Shown here: positions 1 to 12,500 of the stretch, one piece after another
Position numbering within the stretch: the stretch's first letter is position 1
Layout of the letters: each line of letters opens with the position of its first letter
Source: Nemertoderma westbladi
Lineage: Eukaryota > Xenacoelomorpha > Nemertodermatida > Nemertodermatidae
Reading direction: 5' to 3'
NCBI GenBank assembly: GCA_032718475.1
Contig: JAUCBJ010008862.1
Span: forward strand, 1-64,000
DNA: 64,000 bases
Program-made: the position numbers and the translations under genes
Notes under the pieces: model-generated
Seen by the model: the letters and a program-made list of their open reading frames with translations, nothing else
Told to the model about the DNA's origin: nothing
The model's database searches: none

Positions 1-2314
1 TCATAGGGAAGCACATTGGTAAGTAAATGTGAATGAGTACTCATAGGAAAGCACATGGGTAAGTAAATGTGAATGAGTACTCATAGGAAAGCACATGGGT
101 AAGTAAATGTGAATGAGTACTCATAGGAAAGCACATGGGTAAGTAAATGTGAATGAGTACTCATAGGAAAGCACATGAGTAAGTAAATGTGAATGAGTAC
201 TCATAGGAAAGCACATGGGTAAGTAAATCTGAATGAGTACTCATAGGGAAGCACATGGGTAACTAAATGTGAATGAGTACTCATAGGGAAGCACATGGGT
301 AAGTAAATGTGAATGAGTACTCATAGGAAAGCACATGAGTAAGTAAATGTGAATGAGTACTCATAGGAAAGCACATGGGTAAGTAAATCTGAATGAGTAC
401 TCATAGGGAAGCACATGGGTAACTAAATGTGAATGAGTACTCATAGGAAAGCACATGGTTAAGTAAATGTGAATGAGTACTCATAGGGAAGCACATTGGT
501 AAGTAAATGTGAATGAGTACTCATAGGAAAGCACATGGGTAAGTAAATGTGAATGAGTACTCATAGGAAAGCACATGGGTAAGTAAATGTGAATGAGTAC
601 TCATAGGAAAGCACATGAGTAAGTAAATGTGAATGAGTACTCATAGGAAAGCACATGGGTAAGTAAATCTGAATGAGTACTCATAGGGAAGCACATGGGT
701 AACTAAATGTGAATGAGTACTCATGGGAAAGCACATGGGTAAGTAAATCTGAATGAGTACTCATAGGAAAGCACATGGTTAAGTAAATGTGAATGAGTAC
801 TCATAGGGAAGCACATTGGTAAGTAAATGTGAATGAGTACTCATAGGAAAGCACATGGGTAAGTAAATGTGAATGAGTACTCATAGGAAAGCACATGGGT
901 AAGTAAATGTGAATGAGTACTCATAGGAAAGCACATGAGTAAGTAAATGTGAATGAGTACTCATAGGAAAGCACATGGGTAAGTAAATCTGAATGAGTAC
1001 TCATAGGGAAGCACATGGGTAACTAAATGTGAATGAGTACTCATAGGGAAGCACATGGGTAAGTAAATGTGAATGAGTAGAGTACTCATGGGAAAGCACA
1101 TGGGTAAGTAAATGTGAATGAGTACTCATAGGAAAGCACATGAGTAAATAAATGTGAATGAGTACTCATAGGAAAGCACATGGGTAAGTAAATGTGAATG
1201 AGTACTCATAGGAAAGCACATGAGTAAGTAAATGTGAATGAGTACTCATAGGAGAGCACATGGGTAAGTAAATGTGAATGAGTACTCATAGGGAAGCACA
1301 TTGGTAAGTAAATGTGAATGAGTACTCATAGGAAAGCACATGAGTAAGTAAATGTGAATGAGTACTCATAGGAAAGCACATGGGTAAGTAAATCTGAATG
1401 AGTACTCATAGGGAAGCACATGGGTAACTAAATGTGAATGAGTACTCATAGGAGAGCACATGGGTAAGTAAATGTGAATGAGTACTCATAGGAGAGCACA
1501 TGGGTAAGTAAATCTGAATGAGTACTCATAGGAGAGCACATGGGTAAGTAAATGTGAATGAGTACTCATAGGAAAGCACATGGGTAAGTAAATGTGAATG
1601 AGTACTCATAGGAAAACACATGAGTAAGTAAATGTGAATGAGTAGGCCTACTCATAGGAAAGCACATGGGTAAGTAAATGTGAATGAGTACTCATAGGAA
1701 AGCACATGGGTAAGTAAATGTGAATGAGTACTCATAGGAGAGCACAAGGGTAAGTAAATGTGAATGAGTACTCATAGGAGAGCACATGGGTAAGTAAATG
1801 TGAATGAGTACTCATAGGAGAGCACAAGGGTAAGTAAATGTGAATGAGTACTCATAGGAGAGCACATGGGTAAGTAAATGTGAATGAGTACTCATAGGAA
1901 AGCACATGGGTAAGTAAATGTGAATGAGTACTCATAGGGAAGCACATGGGTAACTAAATGTGAATGAGTACTCATAGGAGAGCACATGGGTAAGTAAATG
2001 TGAATGAGTACTCATAGGAAAGCACATGAGTAAGTAAATGTGAATGAGTACTCATAGGAAAGCACATGGGTAAGTAAATCTGAATGAGTACTCATAGGGA
2101 AGCACATGGGTAAGTAAATGTGAATGAGTACTCATAGGAAAGCACATGAGTAAGTAAATGTGAATGAGTACTCATAGGAAAGCACATGGGTAAGTAAATC
2201 TGAATGAGTACTCATAGGGAAGCACATGAGTAAGTAAATGTGAATGAGTACTCATATGAAAGCACGAGTAAGTAAATGTGAATGAGTACTCATAGGAAAG
2301 CACATTGGTATGTA
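1..2314 (+). repeat. 40-bp minisatellite carrying a splice-donor consensus per unit
   Basis: Roughly 57 head-to-tail copies of a 40-bp unit that starts TCATAGGAAAGC and contains CATGGGTAAGTAAATG. Most units carry GGGTAAGT, a strong 5' splice-site consensus; variants have GTAACT or ATAAGT-like changes. Two register slips are visible, near 1075-1086 and 1643-1650. The array is cut by the window start. By analogy with the arrays at 44411 and 48517, which duplicate host exon ends plus donors, it probably begins at an exon end just left of the window (inference). The unit is not open in all frames and no gene is called here. Confidence 0.95.
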
Positions 2315-2380
2315 ACATTCAGAGCGTTCACAATTACTCCTTCGGGTTTTCCTATTAAATCTATGAGCTCTATATTAAAC
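2315..2380. other. Short unique spacer
   Basis: Sequence between the minisatellite and the left end of the foldback element. I see no gene, splice site pair or known repeat in it. Confidence 0.5.
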
Positions 2381-2528
2381 AATAGGGTTGGTGACTCAAA
2401 AAAATAATTTTCTATAAACACGTTCATAAAATGTAAAAAGGTGTGCTGATCACGAATCTGAAAACCGTTTTTAATTTCATCGAGTTCCGGCTGAGATTGA
2501 AGGGGTTTATACACCAGCGCGCTAAAAT
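2381..2528 (+). repeat. Left arm of foldback element, outer part
   Basis: Reverse complement of about 27080-27224. Its last bases, GCGCTAAAAT (2519-2528), act as the probable target duplication of the RTE-A1 insertion. Confidence 0.75.
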
Positions 2529-4398
2529 GGTCCCCTGGACTGACAACAAGGCGCAGAAAGATTCCCGACTCAAACAGACTACAGCGGCCAAGAATGCAGT
2601 TAAGGCTGCATCTAGGTCCCTGAACAGGCAGTACTCTGTTAATCTACAGGAGCTAATAAACCAACAGGTTGATGCCATCAATGATGCTGACGACAGCAGG
2701 CAATCATCCCAGGCATGGAAATCGATCAACTTGCTTGCTGGTCGAAAAAGCCAACCAACAACCAAGGTTAAGGCTGAATCACCAGCTGATCGCCTCAATG
2801 GATGGAAGGCCCACTTTGAAAAGCTCCTCAATAATGACAGAGTATTGCCTGATAACTTTATAGAAGTAAAAGTGTCTGAGTCTGTACTCCCAGATATTCC
2901 CATTGGCGATATCTCCTTTGCAGAAGTGAAGGCTGCTACAAAGAGCATTAAGACCAATCGTACCAGTGGAGTAGATGGTGTCCCCCCTGAGGTCTTTAAA
3001 AATACCATCATTGGTGCCAGTTCCCAAGAAGGGCAACCTAACACTCTATGGTTCATTTCGGGGAATCTCATTGATCTCGATTGCTGCAAAGCTATACAAT
3101 AGAATTCTATTAAATCGCATCAGGGATCCCATTGAGAGACTGCTCCGTGGAAATCAGAATGGGTTCCGTAAAGGTCGTGGGACCATGGAGCCCATTTTGG
3201 CACTTAGAAGGATAATTGAAGAGTTATCAAAAAAGAAAGACAGGCATCTGGCTGTTATCTTTGTTGATTTCTTCAAGGCCTTTGATTCAGTCTCTCGCTC
3301 ACGTATGTTCAGCATACTTTCATTATATGGGATTCCTGATGAAATTATTGCAGCCATCAGATCAGTATACGATGGTTCGACAACATTTGTGTCTACTGTT
3401 GACGGTGACACAGAACCATTTGAAGTGTTATGGGGCGTCCTCCAGGGAGACACACTTGCACCATTCTTGTTCATAATTGTTGTTGACTATGTTCTACGCA
3501 TGTCCTTAGATCATCATAATGATGATGGGGTGATGATAACTCCAACTACTGGCTCCAGAAGTCGAGGAAATCCTGCCAAGTACCTAACTGATCTAGACTT
3601 TGCTGATGACTTAGGAGTACTCTCAGAATCACTAGAGGGAGCCCAACGGCTCCTCAGCTCATTATAACATGCTGCTTCTAGTGTTGGTCTTTTTATTAAC
3701 TCCAGAAAGACCAAAATTTTGACAGTTAACTTTGAAAGTCCTCAGCAAGTCTCTGATCGGATGAGCATAAGCTCAAAAGATGGTATGCTTGAGCATGTGG
3801 ATGACTTCTGATACCTGGGATCATGGATCCGGAAGTCAAGTGAATAAATAAGGATACATAAGGGAAAGGCATGGGCAGCCTTGAATAGGCTTTCCAGGAT
3901 TTGGAAGTCACCGAGTCACCGATTTGGAAGTCACCGATTAATCGGAAACTTAAGGTCCGATTATTTAGAGCAGCAGTAGTTCCAGTACTCCTCTATGGGA
4001 GTCCATGTTGGGCTCTAACTGCTGAGGACACCAAATCTCTGGATGGCACATTCACAAGAATGCTACGCCGGGTTCATTGTGTCAAGTACAATGCACACAT
4101 CTCCAACCAGACACTATATAACATTGGAGGTGTCTCATTGGTTCCCCCAAGCTTGACACTAGAACAAAATCGCCTCCGCTTTGCAGGACAATGCTTTCGC
4201 CGTGAGGACCAGCCAGTGCATAATCTTGTACTTTGGCAGCCTCATGGAGTGAATAAGCATGGTGGACAGCCCATGACTTTCTTGAGACGCATCTTAAAGG
4301 ACACTGGCCTTGAAGATGCGGATGATCTAGCAAATGTCATGGGTGATAGGGAGTTGTGGCGGTGCAATTTTGTCGATAAGCCGGCACAGCATTCTTAA
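2529..4398 (+). pseudogene. Broken RTE-A reverse transcriptase (copy A1)
   Basis: Translation gives fragments of a RTE-like RT: the VPVPKKGNL and RGISLISIAAKLYNR motifs, NGFRKGRGT, the FVDFFKAFDS box, LQGDTLAPFLF, the catalytic FADD box near 3598-3610, then the C-terminal LYGSPCW region and the GHCFRRED-like tail ending in a TAA at 4396-4398. Compared with the other copies it has a deletion of about 95 bp near 3003 (frameshift), an in-frame TAA at 3665-3667 and a TGA at 3809-3811, so it cannot make a full protein. No endonuclease is present. The product would have copied element RNA at nicked chromosomal DNA. Confidence 0.9.
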
Positions 4399-4439
4399 AA
4401 ATGCAGCTGCAATGCAGCATGCCGATCCTAGTAGTAGTA
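2529..4439 (+). mobile_element. RTE-A copy A1, 5'-truncated non-LTR retrotransposon
   Basis: A 5'-truncated LINE inserted in the left arm of the foldback element. It lacks the endonuclease and begins in the linker before the reverse transcriptase. It ends with a ~45-nt 3' UTR rich in GCAGC/GCATGC palindromes and a (TAG)n tail at 4428-4439, the tail type typical of RTE-clade elements. Probable imperfect 10-bp target duplication GCGCTAAAAT / GCGGTAAAAT (2519-2528 and 4440-4449); the uninterrupted arm reads GCGGGAAAAT. Confidence 0.85.
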
Positions 4440-4795
4440 GCGGTAAAATCTTAGTTTAAACGCTCTGATTTACTGTTCCACTTTGTCGCTAGGCAACGCT
4501 AACAACATTCACTAGCTAACAGCATACAGTTTACTATTGTTTGGTGTAGGCTAATTTTAGTTATAAAGATATTTATATTATTAGTTTGACACAACAATGT
4601 AATGTTCATTGTTTAAGATTCTTTTTATTCGTTTGTAGCGGCTCTGTAGGGGTTGTCCTACCTAGTATTATAGGCCTAGGCCTACTGAATTTACGAATGT
4701 TATTAGGGCTACATAAAAGTGTTTTGGACCTTATTCTTTCTGTAAAAATGCTTTAAACCATCTCCACAGTTTTTTTGAACCTGAAATTTCACATA
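4440..4795 (+). repeat. Left arm of foldback element, inner part
   Basis: Reverse complement of about 5188-5412 plus 26950-27080. Contiguous with 2381-2528 before A1 inserted. No coding sequence seen. Confidence 0.8.
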
Positions 4796-5084
4796 GGAAT
4801 TGAACGATTTATGATAATCACAGTGTATTGCGATTATGTTCTAGAACACGGTGATGGATAGCTATACCTATGTTTGTTTATAGCAACATTTCATTCAAGA
4901 AATTTCATTCATTTAAGCAACATATTTGCTATATTAAACCACAATTAATGCGGATATATTTAATAATATTGAAACATAATAAAAACAAATAGGAAATTGG
5001 AATAGGAATATAAGGTCCAACTTTATCTATCAACTTTATCAATCAACTGTGTTTGCAGTTTCGCACACTGAGAGCAACACAAAC

Positions 5085-5168
5085 ATGGCGAAATCTCACC
5101 GTTCTTATTGTTTTGTTCCCAATTGCATGATTTCAAGTAGAAAAAATCATAAATGCAATTTTTCATAA
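5085..5168 (+). pseudogene. Relic of a THAP-domain N terminus (DNA transposase start)
   Basis: An ATG-started 27-codon frame in the centre of the foldback element. It begins MAKSHRSYCFVPNC and goes on through SSRKN before a TAA. The spacing Cys-x4-Cys with VP between, preceded by a short basic start, is the opening of a THAP zinc finger, the DNA-binding domain of P-element and Kolobok transposases. The second half (the CxxH side and the AVPTIF box) is missing, so this is a stub. It identifies the likely family of the foldback element; it could also be chance, since only ~20 residues are informative. Confidence 0.5.
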
Positions 5169-5187
5169 ATGCGTTTACATTCGATGT

Positions 5188-5412
5188 GAAATTTCAGGTT
5201 TAAAAAACTGTAGAGATGGTTTAAAGCATTTTTACAGAAAGAATAAGGTCCAAAACTTGTAGCCCTAATCACATTCGTAAATTCAGTAGGCCTATAATAC
5301 TAGGTAGGACAACCCCTACAGTGCCGCTACAAACGAATAAAAATAATCTTAAAAAATGAACATTACATTGTTGTGTCAAGCTAATAATATAAATATCTTT
5401 ATAACTAAAATT
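5188..5412 (-). repeat. Right arm of foldback element, inner part
   Basis: Reverse complement of about 4550-4795. Its last 13 bases, 5400-5412 (TATAACTAAAATT), are duplicated at 26950-26962 as the target duplication of RTE-B. Confidence 0.8.
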
Positions 5413-6834
5413 GGCCCAGAAGAATGTAATGTTCATCATGTCATGTTCAAAATTGGCCCAGAAGACATCAAGGGTTACACCTATAACACCAGTTCTAACA
5501 GAAATGGGTACTTACTCTTAGACCTAATGGAAGAATGTGAATTGATACCAACAAACAACACATTCGAAAAGAGTAAGGGGAAGCTATGGACCTTTCAATA
5601 CCGTAATGGAACCAAAGCACAACTGGATTACATCCTTATAAACAAAAAGTGGAGAAATAGCATGATCAACTGCGAGGCATACAGCTCGTTCAACCTAATT
5701 GGTTCGGACCACAGAATTGTGACTGCAGAGATCAGACTCAGTTTGAGAGCCAGCAAACCCAGGACAAGCAAGCAAATCAACTATGACTGGGAGAAACTCA
5801 GAACTGACAATGCTGTAAAGGATGCTTATACAGTAGAAGTTCAAAACCGCTTTGAAGCACTTCAGTCAATGGATGAAGACCAATCCACCGATTCAATATA
5901 CCAGAATATAATAACAGCCCACAAGGAATCAGCTAAGAGGCATATCCCCCAGAAACCTAAACGAAAACAGTATGTGCCATGGCAAAACTCTGAGGTTACT
6001 TGTAAGAGAGAGGATCTTAAGATAGCCTACAAAGTTAAAACCGAACAACCAACAACCGAAAACATTAACAAGGTTGAGAAAGCGAAGGACGATCTTAAAT
6101 TGGCCTACAACATCAGCCAGGAAAAGTACATACAGGATAAAACTGAAGCAATTACAACAGCTCACATACAGCAACAATCAAGACTTACCTGGCAAACTGT
6201 AAATGAGGTATCTGGTCGGAAAAGTTGTGCAAAGGGGCGCCTCAAAGCCGATAGTCCTGAAGAACGTGTTGGAAAGTGGAAAAATCACTTCAGCAACTTG
6301 CTTGGGCAGCCACCAAACATCGAGGTCAGCCCTACAAGGAAAATATATGACAAGACACTACCTATAGAAACAGGGGACTTCACACCTGCCGAACTCCAAA
6401 GAAGCATTAAAAGCATGTCCAATAATAAAGCGAGTGGATTAGATGAAATCCCAGCGGAGGTATGGAAAACCGGAGTGCTAAATAGACCATTATTGAATGT
6501 TTGCAACCGGATGTTAAAAGGGGAAAAGCCACCACCAATTTGGACTAAAGGTCAACTAAAGCCTCTCCCCAAGAAAGGAGACCTCGGCATACCAACAAAC
6601 TATCGTGGGATCTGTCTGCTTGTGGTAGCTGCCAAAATATACAATAAAATGATTCTATATAGGATTAGGCCTCACATAGAGAAACTACTGCGTAAGAGCC
6701 AAAACGGATTTCGACCAAGTAGATCAACAATAGCTCAGATACTTGCACTACGGAGACTGATTGAAGGAATTAAGTCAAAGAATCTCCCCGCAGTCATGAC
6801 TTTTGTGGACTTCAAGAAGGCATTCGACTCCATC
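5413..6834 (+). pseudogene. RTE-B ORF, first part: end of endonuclease, linker and start of RT
   Basis: Open from inside the foldback arm to the LTR insertion. It contains the C-terminal half of an AP-type endonuclease (AQLDYILI and the catalytic SDHRIV motif around 5706-5718), a charged linker (~5760-6240), then the N-terminal RT motifs: NNKASGLDEIPAEV, KPLPKKGD, NYRGICLL, NGFRPSRST and FVDFKKAFDSI. The frame stops at 6836-6838 because of the LTR insertion. Removing the insert and one TSD copy puts this frame directly onto the part at 25893. Confidence 0.9.
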
Positions 6835-9048
6835 TGATAAACAACCGCGACCTCTATACTAACAGCAGAACTGTTGAACAGACCAATACCCGTTAATATC
6901 CTTCTGCCAACCTAATAAGCTCTCGCCTATCCAATAAGACACAAAGACTGCTCTACTGTTAAGTAAAGGGGATCAGGAGCGTGCTATTACTAAATTGTAA
7001 GGGTTGCTAAATACAAAACCGCTACTTACCGTTAGATGGCGCTAATCTGCCGTCCGCTAATATATTTTACTAATTTTACACTACTCCTGCAAAATCGCTT
7101 GTTCCTTTCTCTACCGATCGCTCGATAGAGAGCTAACTGTTCGAATCTATGAGCCACGCGGGAATAACCAAAACAATAAACCCGAGTCGGCTCCCTAAGC
7201 TTACTTAAGACGAGTGCGAGAGGCCTTGCACTCAGAGTATTCTTACGCCTAATTCTATCACTTATTAAAGCACGCTATTACCTACGTCTTTCTAATCGCG
7301 AATACTGGAGGTTCCCTAACGTAATGTGTGAATGCGAGAATATTTAAAATATCAAAAATGGTACAGTAATCGTTTCTACGTGGATAGTACCACTCTGGGT
7401 CTAAAACTGCCCGCGGCTGGCTTTAGGCCAGCAAAACTACTAGCGTATCGTGCGTACCGAATAGTGCGTTCTAGCTGATTGCCCGCTAATGCAAATAACC
7501 GCTCAGCGTGAATAGTTTACAGTACACTAATTATTACCTTAGCTACTCTCCGCTATGCTGCGTACTAATTCTTAATTTTTACTAATTAATTACAGTCACA
7601 AATATTTAACAGCGTACTAATTACTAAGAGTTCCAGAATACGTAATTCTAATTTATCACGCAACAGGTTTCGCTAGTAATAGCCTAAATTGCCGTATTAC
7701 TTTGACCTAATCAATAACTAATTATTGTAACTAAGAAATAGAAATCAATCAAAGGGAAAAGAGCGCCTATCTAAGCATTCGTAATCTTAGGCACACTTCA
7801 ATAACACACCAATCAGCGTTAGAAATCACAGTTTACAATTGTGCAATTCACTACTCGTACTCCACACTCAACGTTGTAATACGCGCAGGCCTCTCCCGGG
7901 TACATCTAGGATTCCTAACTAACCCAATTCCTGCCCCCCTAATACTAAATAGAGACAAAACCTGGATCATCAGCCCCCTAGATACTGTACCAGCGATTGG
8001 TCTGCGTGCCGCAGTGCAAGATACCCGCCCGCAACGGTGACCCTGGCCAGCGTTGCCCGCTTTGAATCCTCCGCTCTCTCCTAGTCGCTCAACCCCCCGA
8101 TGCGCCCACCGCCCACTGGCACCTTAGCCCTCCATGATGCTAATAGCTACCGTAGCGGCGCATGCAAATCACAAAGTCTGACAGTCTCAGAAATCCCTTA
8201 GGATTATTGCGCAGAAAGGAATCACATAGAACCATTAATCAAAGGGTAGAAATCATAGTTCAATTGTAATTAGCAGCAATCGAAGGAATTATTGAGAAAC
8301 ACAAGCAAAGTAATCGCACTAGCAAATCATTCCAAGAAATTAATCAAAATTAGCAAATTGCAGAAAATAAGATATCCTAATACAAAATTAGAGACAGCTC
8401 AGCAAGTAAATTGTAACAGGGGTGTGTCATGTGATAAGTAAGGGTATACAGTATTAACAGCATGAACATATAACAACAACATAGGTTCTACCGGCACACC
8501 GCCAATTTATAGGTGATCCGGATGGGGTGATGCAATAAGGTGACTCAATCGCTCTCCCATTGGCTCTCCAGTCCGTGCTAGCATTAAACCAACCTGGAAG
8601 CAGTTAATCCAATAAGGAGGCCGGATTGTAGTCCTATTGCCTGCCCAAACCTCGAATTATTACCTTATATGGTAATGGTTCACGTCCCTGGCCGCTGAAT
8701 GGCCAGGACAGCGTCCCTATATGATAGCCCTACTGATGCTAATATCAGCAAGCACAAAATCCAGGGTCCGAATAAACTTGCTACCCTGGGACTATCTACA
8801 TATATCCTAATACAAAATTACGTAGGTAGGGCTACATACTATACAAAATGGATGGATGCAAAATATATGGGCGTTTTAACTTCCTTACCTAAATGTCACC
8901 GCACTGTGCCTTATCTAAATAATTATACTGCACAACGGACTAATATTACATACAGTATAACGGACTAATATTGCATACTGCATAACGGACTAATACTGCA
9001 TACAGTATAACGACTAATAATGTGGATACAGCGCCATATACCGTAACA
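6835..9048 (-). repeat. LTR of the BEL/Pao element (3' LTR in sense direction)
   Basis: 2,214 bp, starts TGATAAACAACC and ends CCGTAACA on the + strand. A GC-rich block lies at about 7880-8170. The 89-codon frame at 8699-8968 occurs identically in the other LTR and has no recognisable features, so I do not call it a gene. Contains the usual U3-R-U5 signals by position only; I could not place a TATA box or poly(A) site with confidence. Confidence 0.95.
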
Positions 9049-9534
9049 CCGCTCCAAGGGAAATCATATAATGTTTCCCTCCAATTGTAGAAGAGTATAA
9101 GGTGATGTATACAAAACAAAATAAATTTCTTCCAACCAATCTAAATAACATAATAATTCTACTATTTACAAATATTGCCATAGATATTGCATAATGAATT
9201 ACATACAAATTAAATTTACAAAATATTATCTCTCTCATTGTTTAACGATTATTACATACAAATTAAATTTACAAAAATATTGTTTCTCTCATTCTTACTA
9301 CATAATGATTACTACATACAAATCAAATACAAAATTTTGCTAGGGCAAGTGAAAGGAGTAAGCCAAACCCGCAGGTTTGTCTCCCCAATCACTTCCTTCG
9401 CCTCTTTCATAATATAAATTCAAATAACTCAACTAGTGTATACGAGTCTAGTCGAAAATTTTCAAATGCTACAATATACATCAGAGCGACGATGATGTAT
9501 ATATCTAGAGTCTGTCGCCCTGTGCCATAATGTA
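9049..9534 (-). other. Untranslated region between the second ORF and the 3' LTR
   Basis: AT-rich, with imperfect repeats of a TACATACAAATTAAATTTACAA-like phrase at about 9198-9330 and one copy of the dispersed palindrome (9364-9379). The polypurine tract expected next to the LTR is weak: the sense strand reads GGAGCGG just before TGTTACGG. Confidence 0.6.
9364..9379. repeat. Dispersed palindrome, copy 1 (CAAACCCGCAGGTTTG)
   Basis: In the region between the second ORF and the LTR. One mismatch in the otherwise perfect palindrome. Confidence 0.8.
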
Positions 9535-12500
9535 TTATCGACCCGCTCCTGGGTTCTTTGGGCTCGCTCCTCTCTTTCGCCCCCTTCCCAGATACACTAA
9601 TCTACCTCCAGTCGACTCCGTTGACGGCGTCCGTGAGGCGTCACTCCCCGGAACCGGCGACGACGTTCCCTGAGCCCCGACAGATTCTCGGCTTGAACTT
9701 CTCCCTCGGCCTCGTCCCAATTGTCGCGCTCCCGTGGTCGCTTCCGCCAACTCTTCCTTCTGCAGTTGCACACGCGCTTTCTCCGACGCCCCCTGCGCCT
9801 TGCGCTGCAACCGTTGAGCTTCTATAATAGAGTGGTAGTGGTCGTCCTTGACTTGACGCTTGTCTTGGACCCCTCCTCCTGGTTCCTTCCGCGAGCCTTG
9901 CGCTCCAGCGGTCGTCGCTGTGGTCGCTGCGATCCTTTGTTCCTGTATCCTCTCGGCGGTCAATGAACCCACTCGCACATGAGTCAACAAGAATTCGTTG
10001 CGGTATTGTATAGCCGCCATCCTCCAATCACCTCGCGCGCGTACCACTTTTCTAGTCTCCGTAAATACACCCTTCGTGATGCGATCGCAAATAGCAACGA
10101 AGTTCCATGTGTACTTATTATCCATGTTCAATTGTCTGAAGTATTCTCGGACTACGATAACTCCAGTGTTTTGTGGAAGGTCTTGAGCAGTTAGGATGAG
10201 CTCCTGATATTGTGGTAGCGATTGTAGATATGGTTCGTACGCAACATGCGATGGGTCTACCGCCCAAAACCCATATCCCGCTTTAAATGGTAACCAACGC
10301 ATCTGCGCTTGAATATGGTAATCGGCCACACTCTCCCACTTGTCTAACATCTCCCGAAGTAGGTTAGCGCTATGGTTTTGAAAGGAATCATCTCGCAGCT
10401 GACATCTCGCGCTACGATGGCCCTTTACCCCACAATATCCACATTGAGAAATGAAGACGGTGCACGTGTGAAACGAATGGTCAGTCTCATTACACCAACG
10501 ACAGACTTTATGTGCCGCCTCCACTACCGCGTCGCACGACTTTAGATTGTGCCTTGTGCTGCCGCACAATTTGCACCTACGCGCTTGTGGAAACCAGGCC
10601 CTCTCGTATATAAGGTCTCCAATCGGTTCCGCACTTCCTTCCTTCCCAATGTCTAATACGATGTCGTCCTCTCCGGTCAACGGTTGTCGATCCGGAACAA
10701 AGTAAACATCCTCGCCCTTGTCCTCTATCTCCAATATTTCCTCCCGCGTTCGTTTCGGATATGTCTTCTCCACCGGAAGATCTACTCCGAACACCTCTAC
10801 TAACGTCTCCGGCCAGCCCTCCTTAACAGGTCTATCAGCCTCCGAGTGGAAGGGAGTACCAAACCCGCGGGTTTGATTCCCGAACCACTTCTCCAAAGCT
10901 TCTGGCGTCGGATATTCCATCGACGGTCGGTCTCCCAAATCTCCGATGTTCTGTCGATATACTCCTTCGAATATCGCTAATCCTCTCCTCACCATCGACG
11001 TATTCTCTAACGATTGGTTGAAGAATGGGGTTAAGAAACGCTTCATCACGTCGGATTGGATTCCCCCTTTCGAGCGAACGTATTGATCTCCTCCGAATAC
11101 CAATGGATGACGCTTCAAAACTCGCGCAACGATATCCGCTAATAAACAAGTCACCGTGTTCGACTCAAGCACCAAATAATATTGTAGCGACGCACGGGGT
11201 GGCGCGCAAATGTTCCAATACACTAACGCTTGCCGCTTGAAGTGGGATTTGAACTCCGCTCCCGGTGGCGTGTTGTATTCGCCATACGCCTCCTCGTACT
11301 TCTTTTGCGTCTTCAACTTAAAGTCCCAATTATACAACAAGTGTGCTATAAAGCCCATACCAGTCTTGGCAGAGTTGGGATACTCCCTATAAATTCCAAT
11401 ATCCTGTGCCCATAGCAACAATAGCTTGGTGTCGACAAACGGTCTCGGCAATCTATCTTCCAGATCAGTCATGGCGTTGAAGTCACTCTCTAAATCGCTC
11501 TGGACTCCCGATCCCACCTTGACGTAATCTAGGTTGAGAATAGCCTCTCTAACTTTCTTGGGTAACATCCTGGCGTCGATACGCTCCGCTCCGTGCATAC
11601 CTCCTCGCCTGCATACCTCCAAAATCTGTTCCCTAGGATCCTTCCCTTTCCGATATTGTGTCGTTATGATGGGCTCCGGTCTCTCTCGATCCGCCCTCAC
11701 ATGCATAAACACATGAGTCACACCATCGGCCGCACGAATTTGAATACACTTGCTGGTCAAACATTCCTGATGGGACCCTCCTTCATTGTCGTAGAACATC
11801 ACCCTCCAATCCTGCAGCGATTCCTCCGTCTTCCTCCACTGACGCTGAATCTCGTCTGATGGGGTCCACATGCGCTCGATAGCCTTGTGGTCATCATATC
11901 GGGTATAAGAACCCTTCCTCCTCAGCCACGTCTGGTCTACCTCCTCGTCGTCTGGGAATGTAGCCACCGCGACCCATACCTTGATGTACTTATCCAACCA
12001 TCCGAATAACTTACTCTCCTTCCCCGGAGCTCCAATCTTATCCAACGTGTCATAATCTGTGATCTGCATTGGGACATCACGCAAGAACTTCGCGCATAAA
12101 ACTTCCCGTAGACAGTCAACGTTCCAATGGTCCGCCATTCTTACCATCGGCAAGAATCGTATCGCTTCTCGCGACTCCGGATGATCTACTAATATCGCAG
12201 GTTCGGTGCCGTCGGAATAATACACCGGTCCGGGTTGAGATACGACCTGTGGAACAAATCCGGTCACTCTCCTCGTCTCCTCTTGATGTCTATCCGCGGT
12301 CTTATTATACTCCGCTATCCTGTTCTCAAATAACTCTTTCGCCTTCGCCGCTCGCTCCTCCTGCCGCAACGCGTCTATGTCGTCCTGATGCTCAGGCGTG
12401 AGGCTTCTCACTCGGTGAGGTGAAGTAAACGTAGTCCAGGGACTCGAGAGCTCCAAACCCGCGGGTTTGGTACCCGAGTCCCGCGCCGCTTCGCGCCGCG

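Noticed and set aside
2424-3089. 221-codon - strand frame over the RTE-A1 copy
   Set aside because: Antisense of the RT pseudogene; the same shadow occurs over A2 and A4.
8699-8968. 89-codon frame present in both LTRs
   Set aside because: Identity in both copies only reflects LTR identity; no domain or codon signal.
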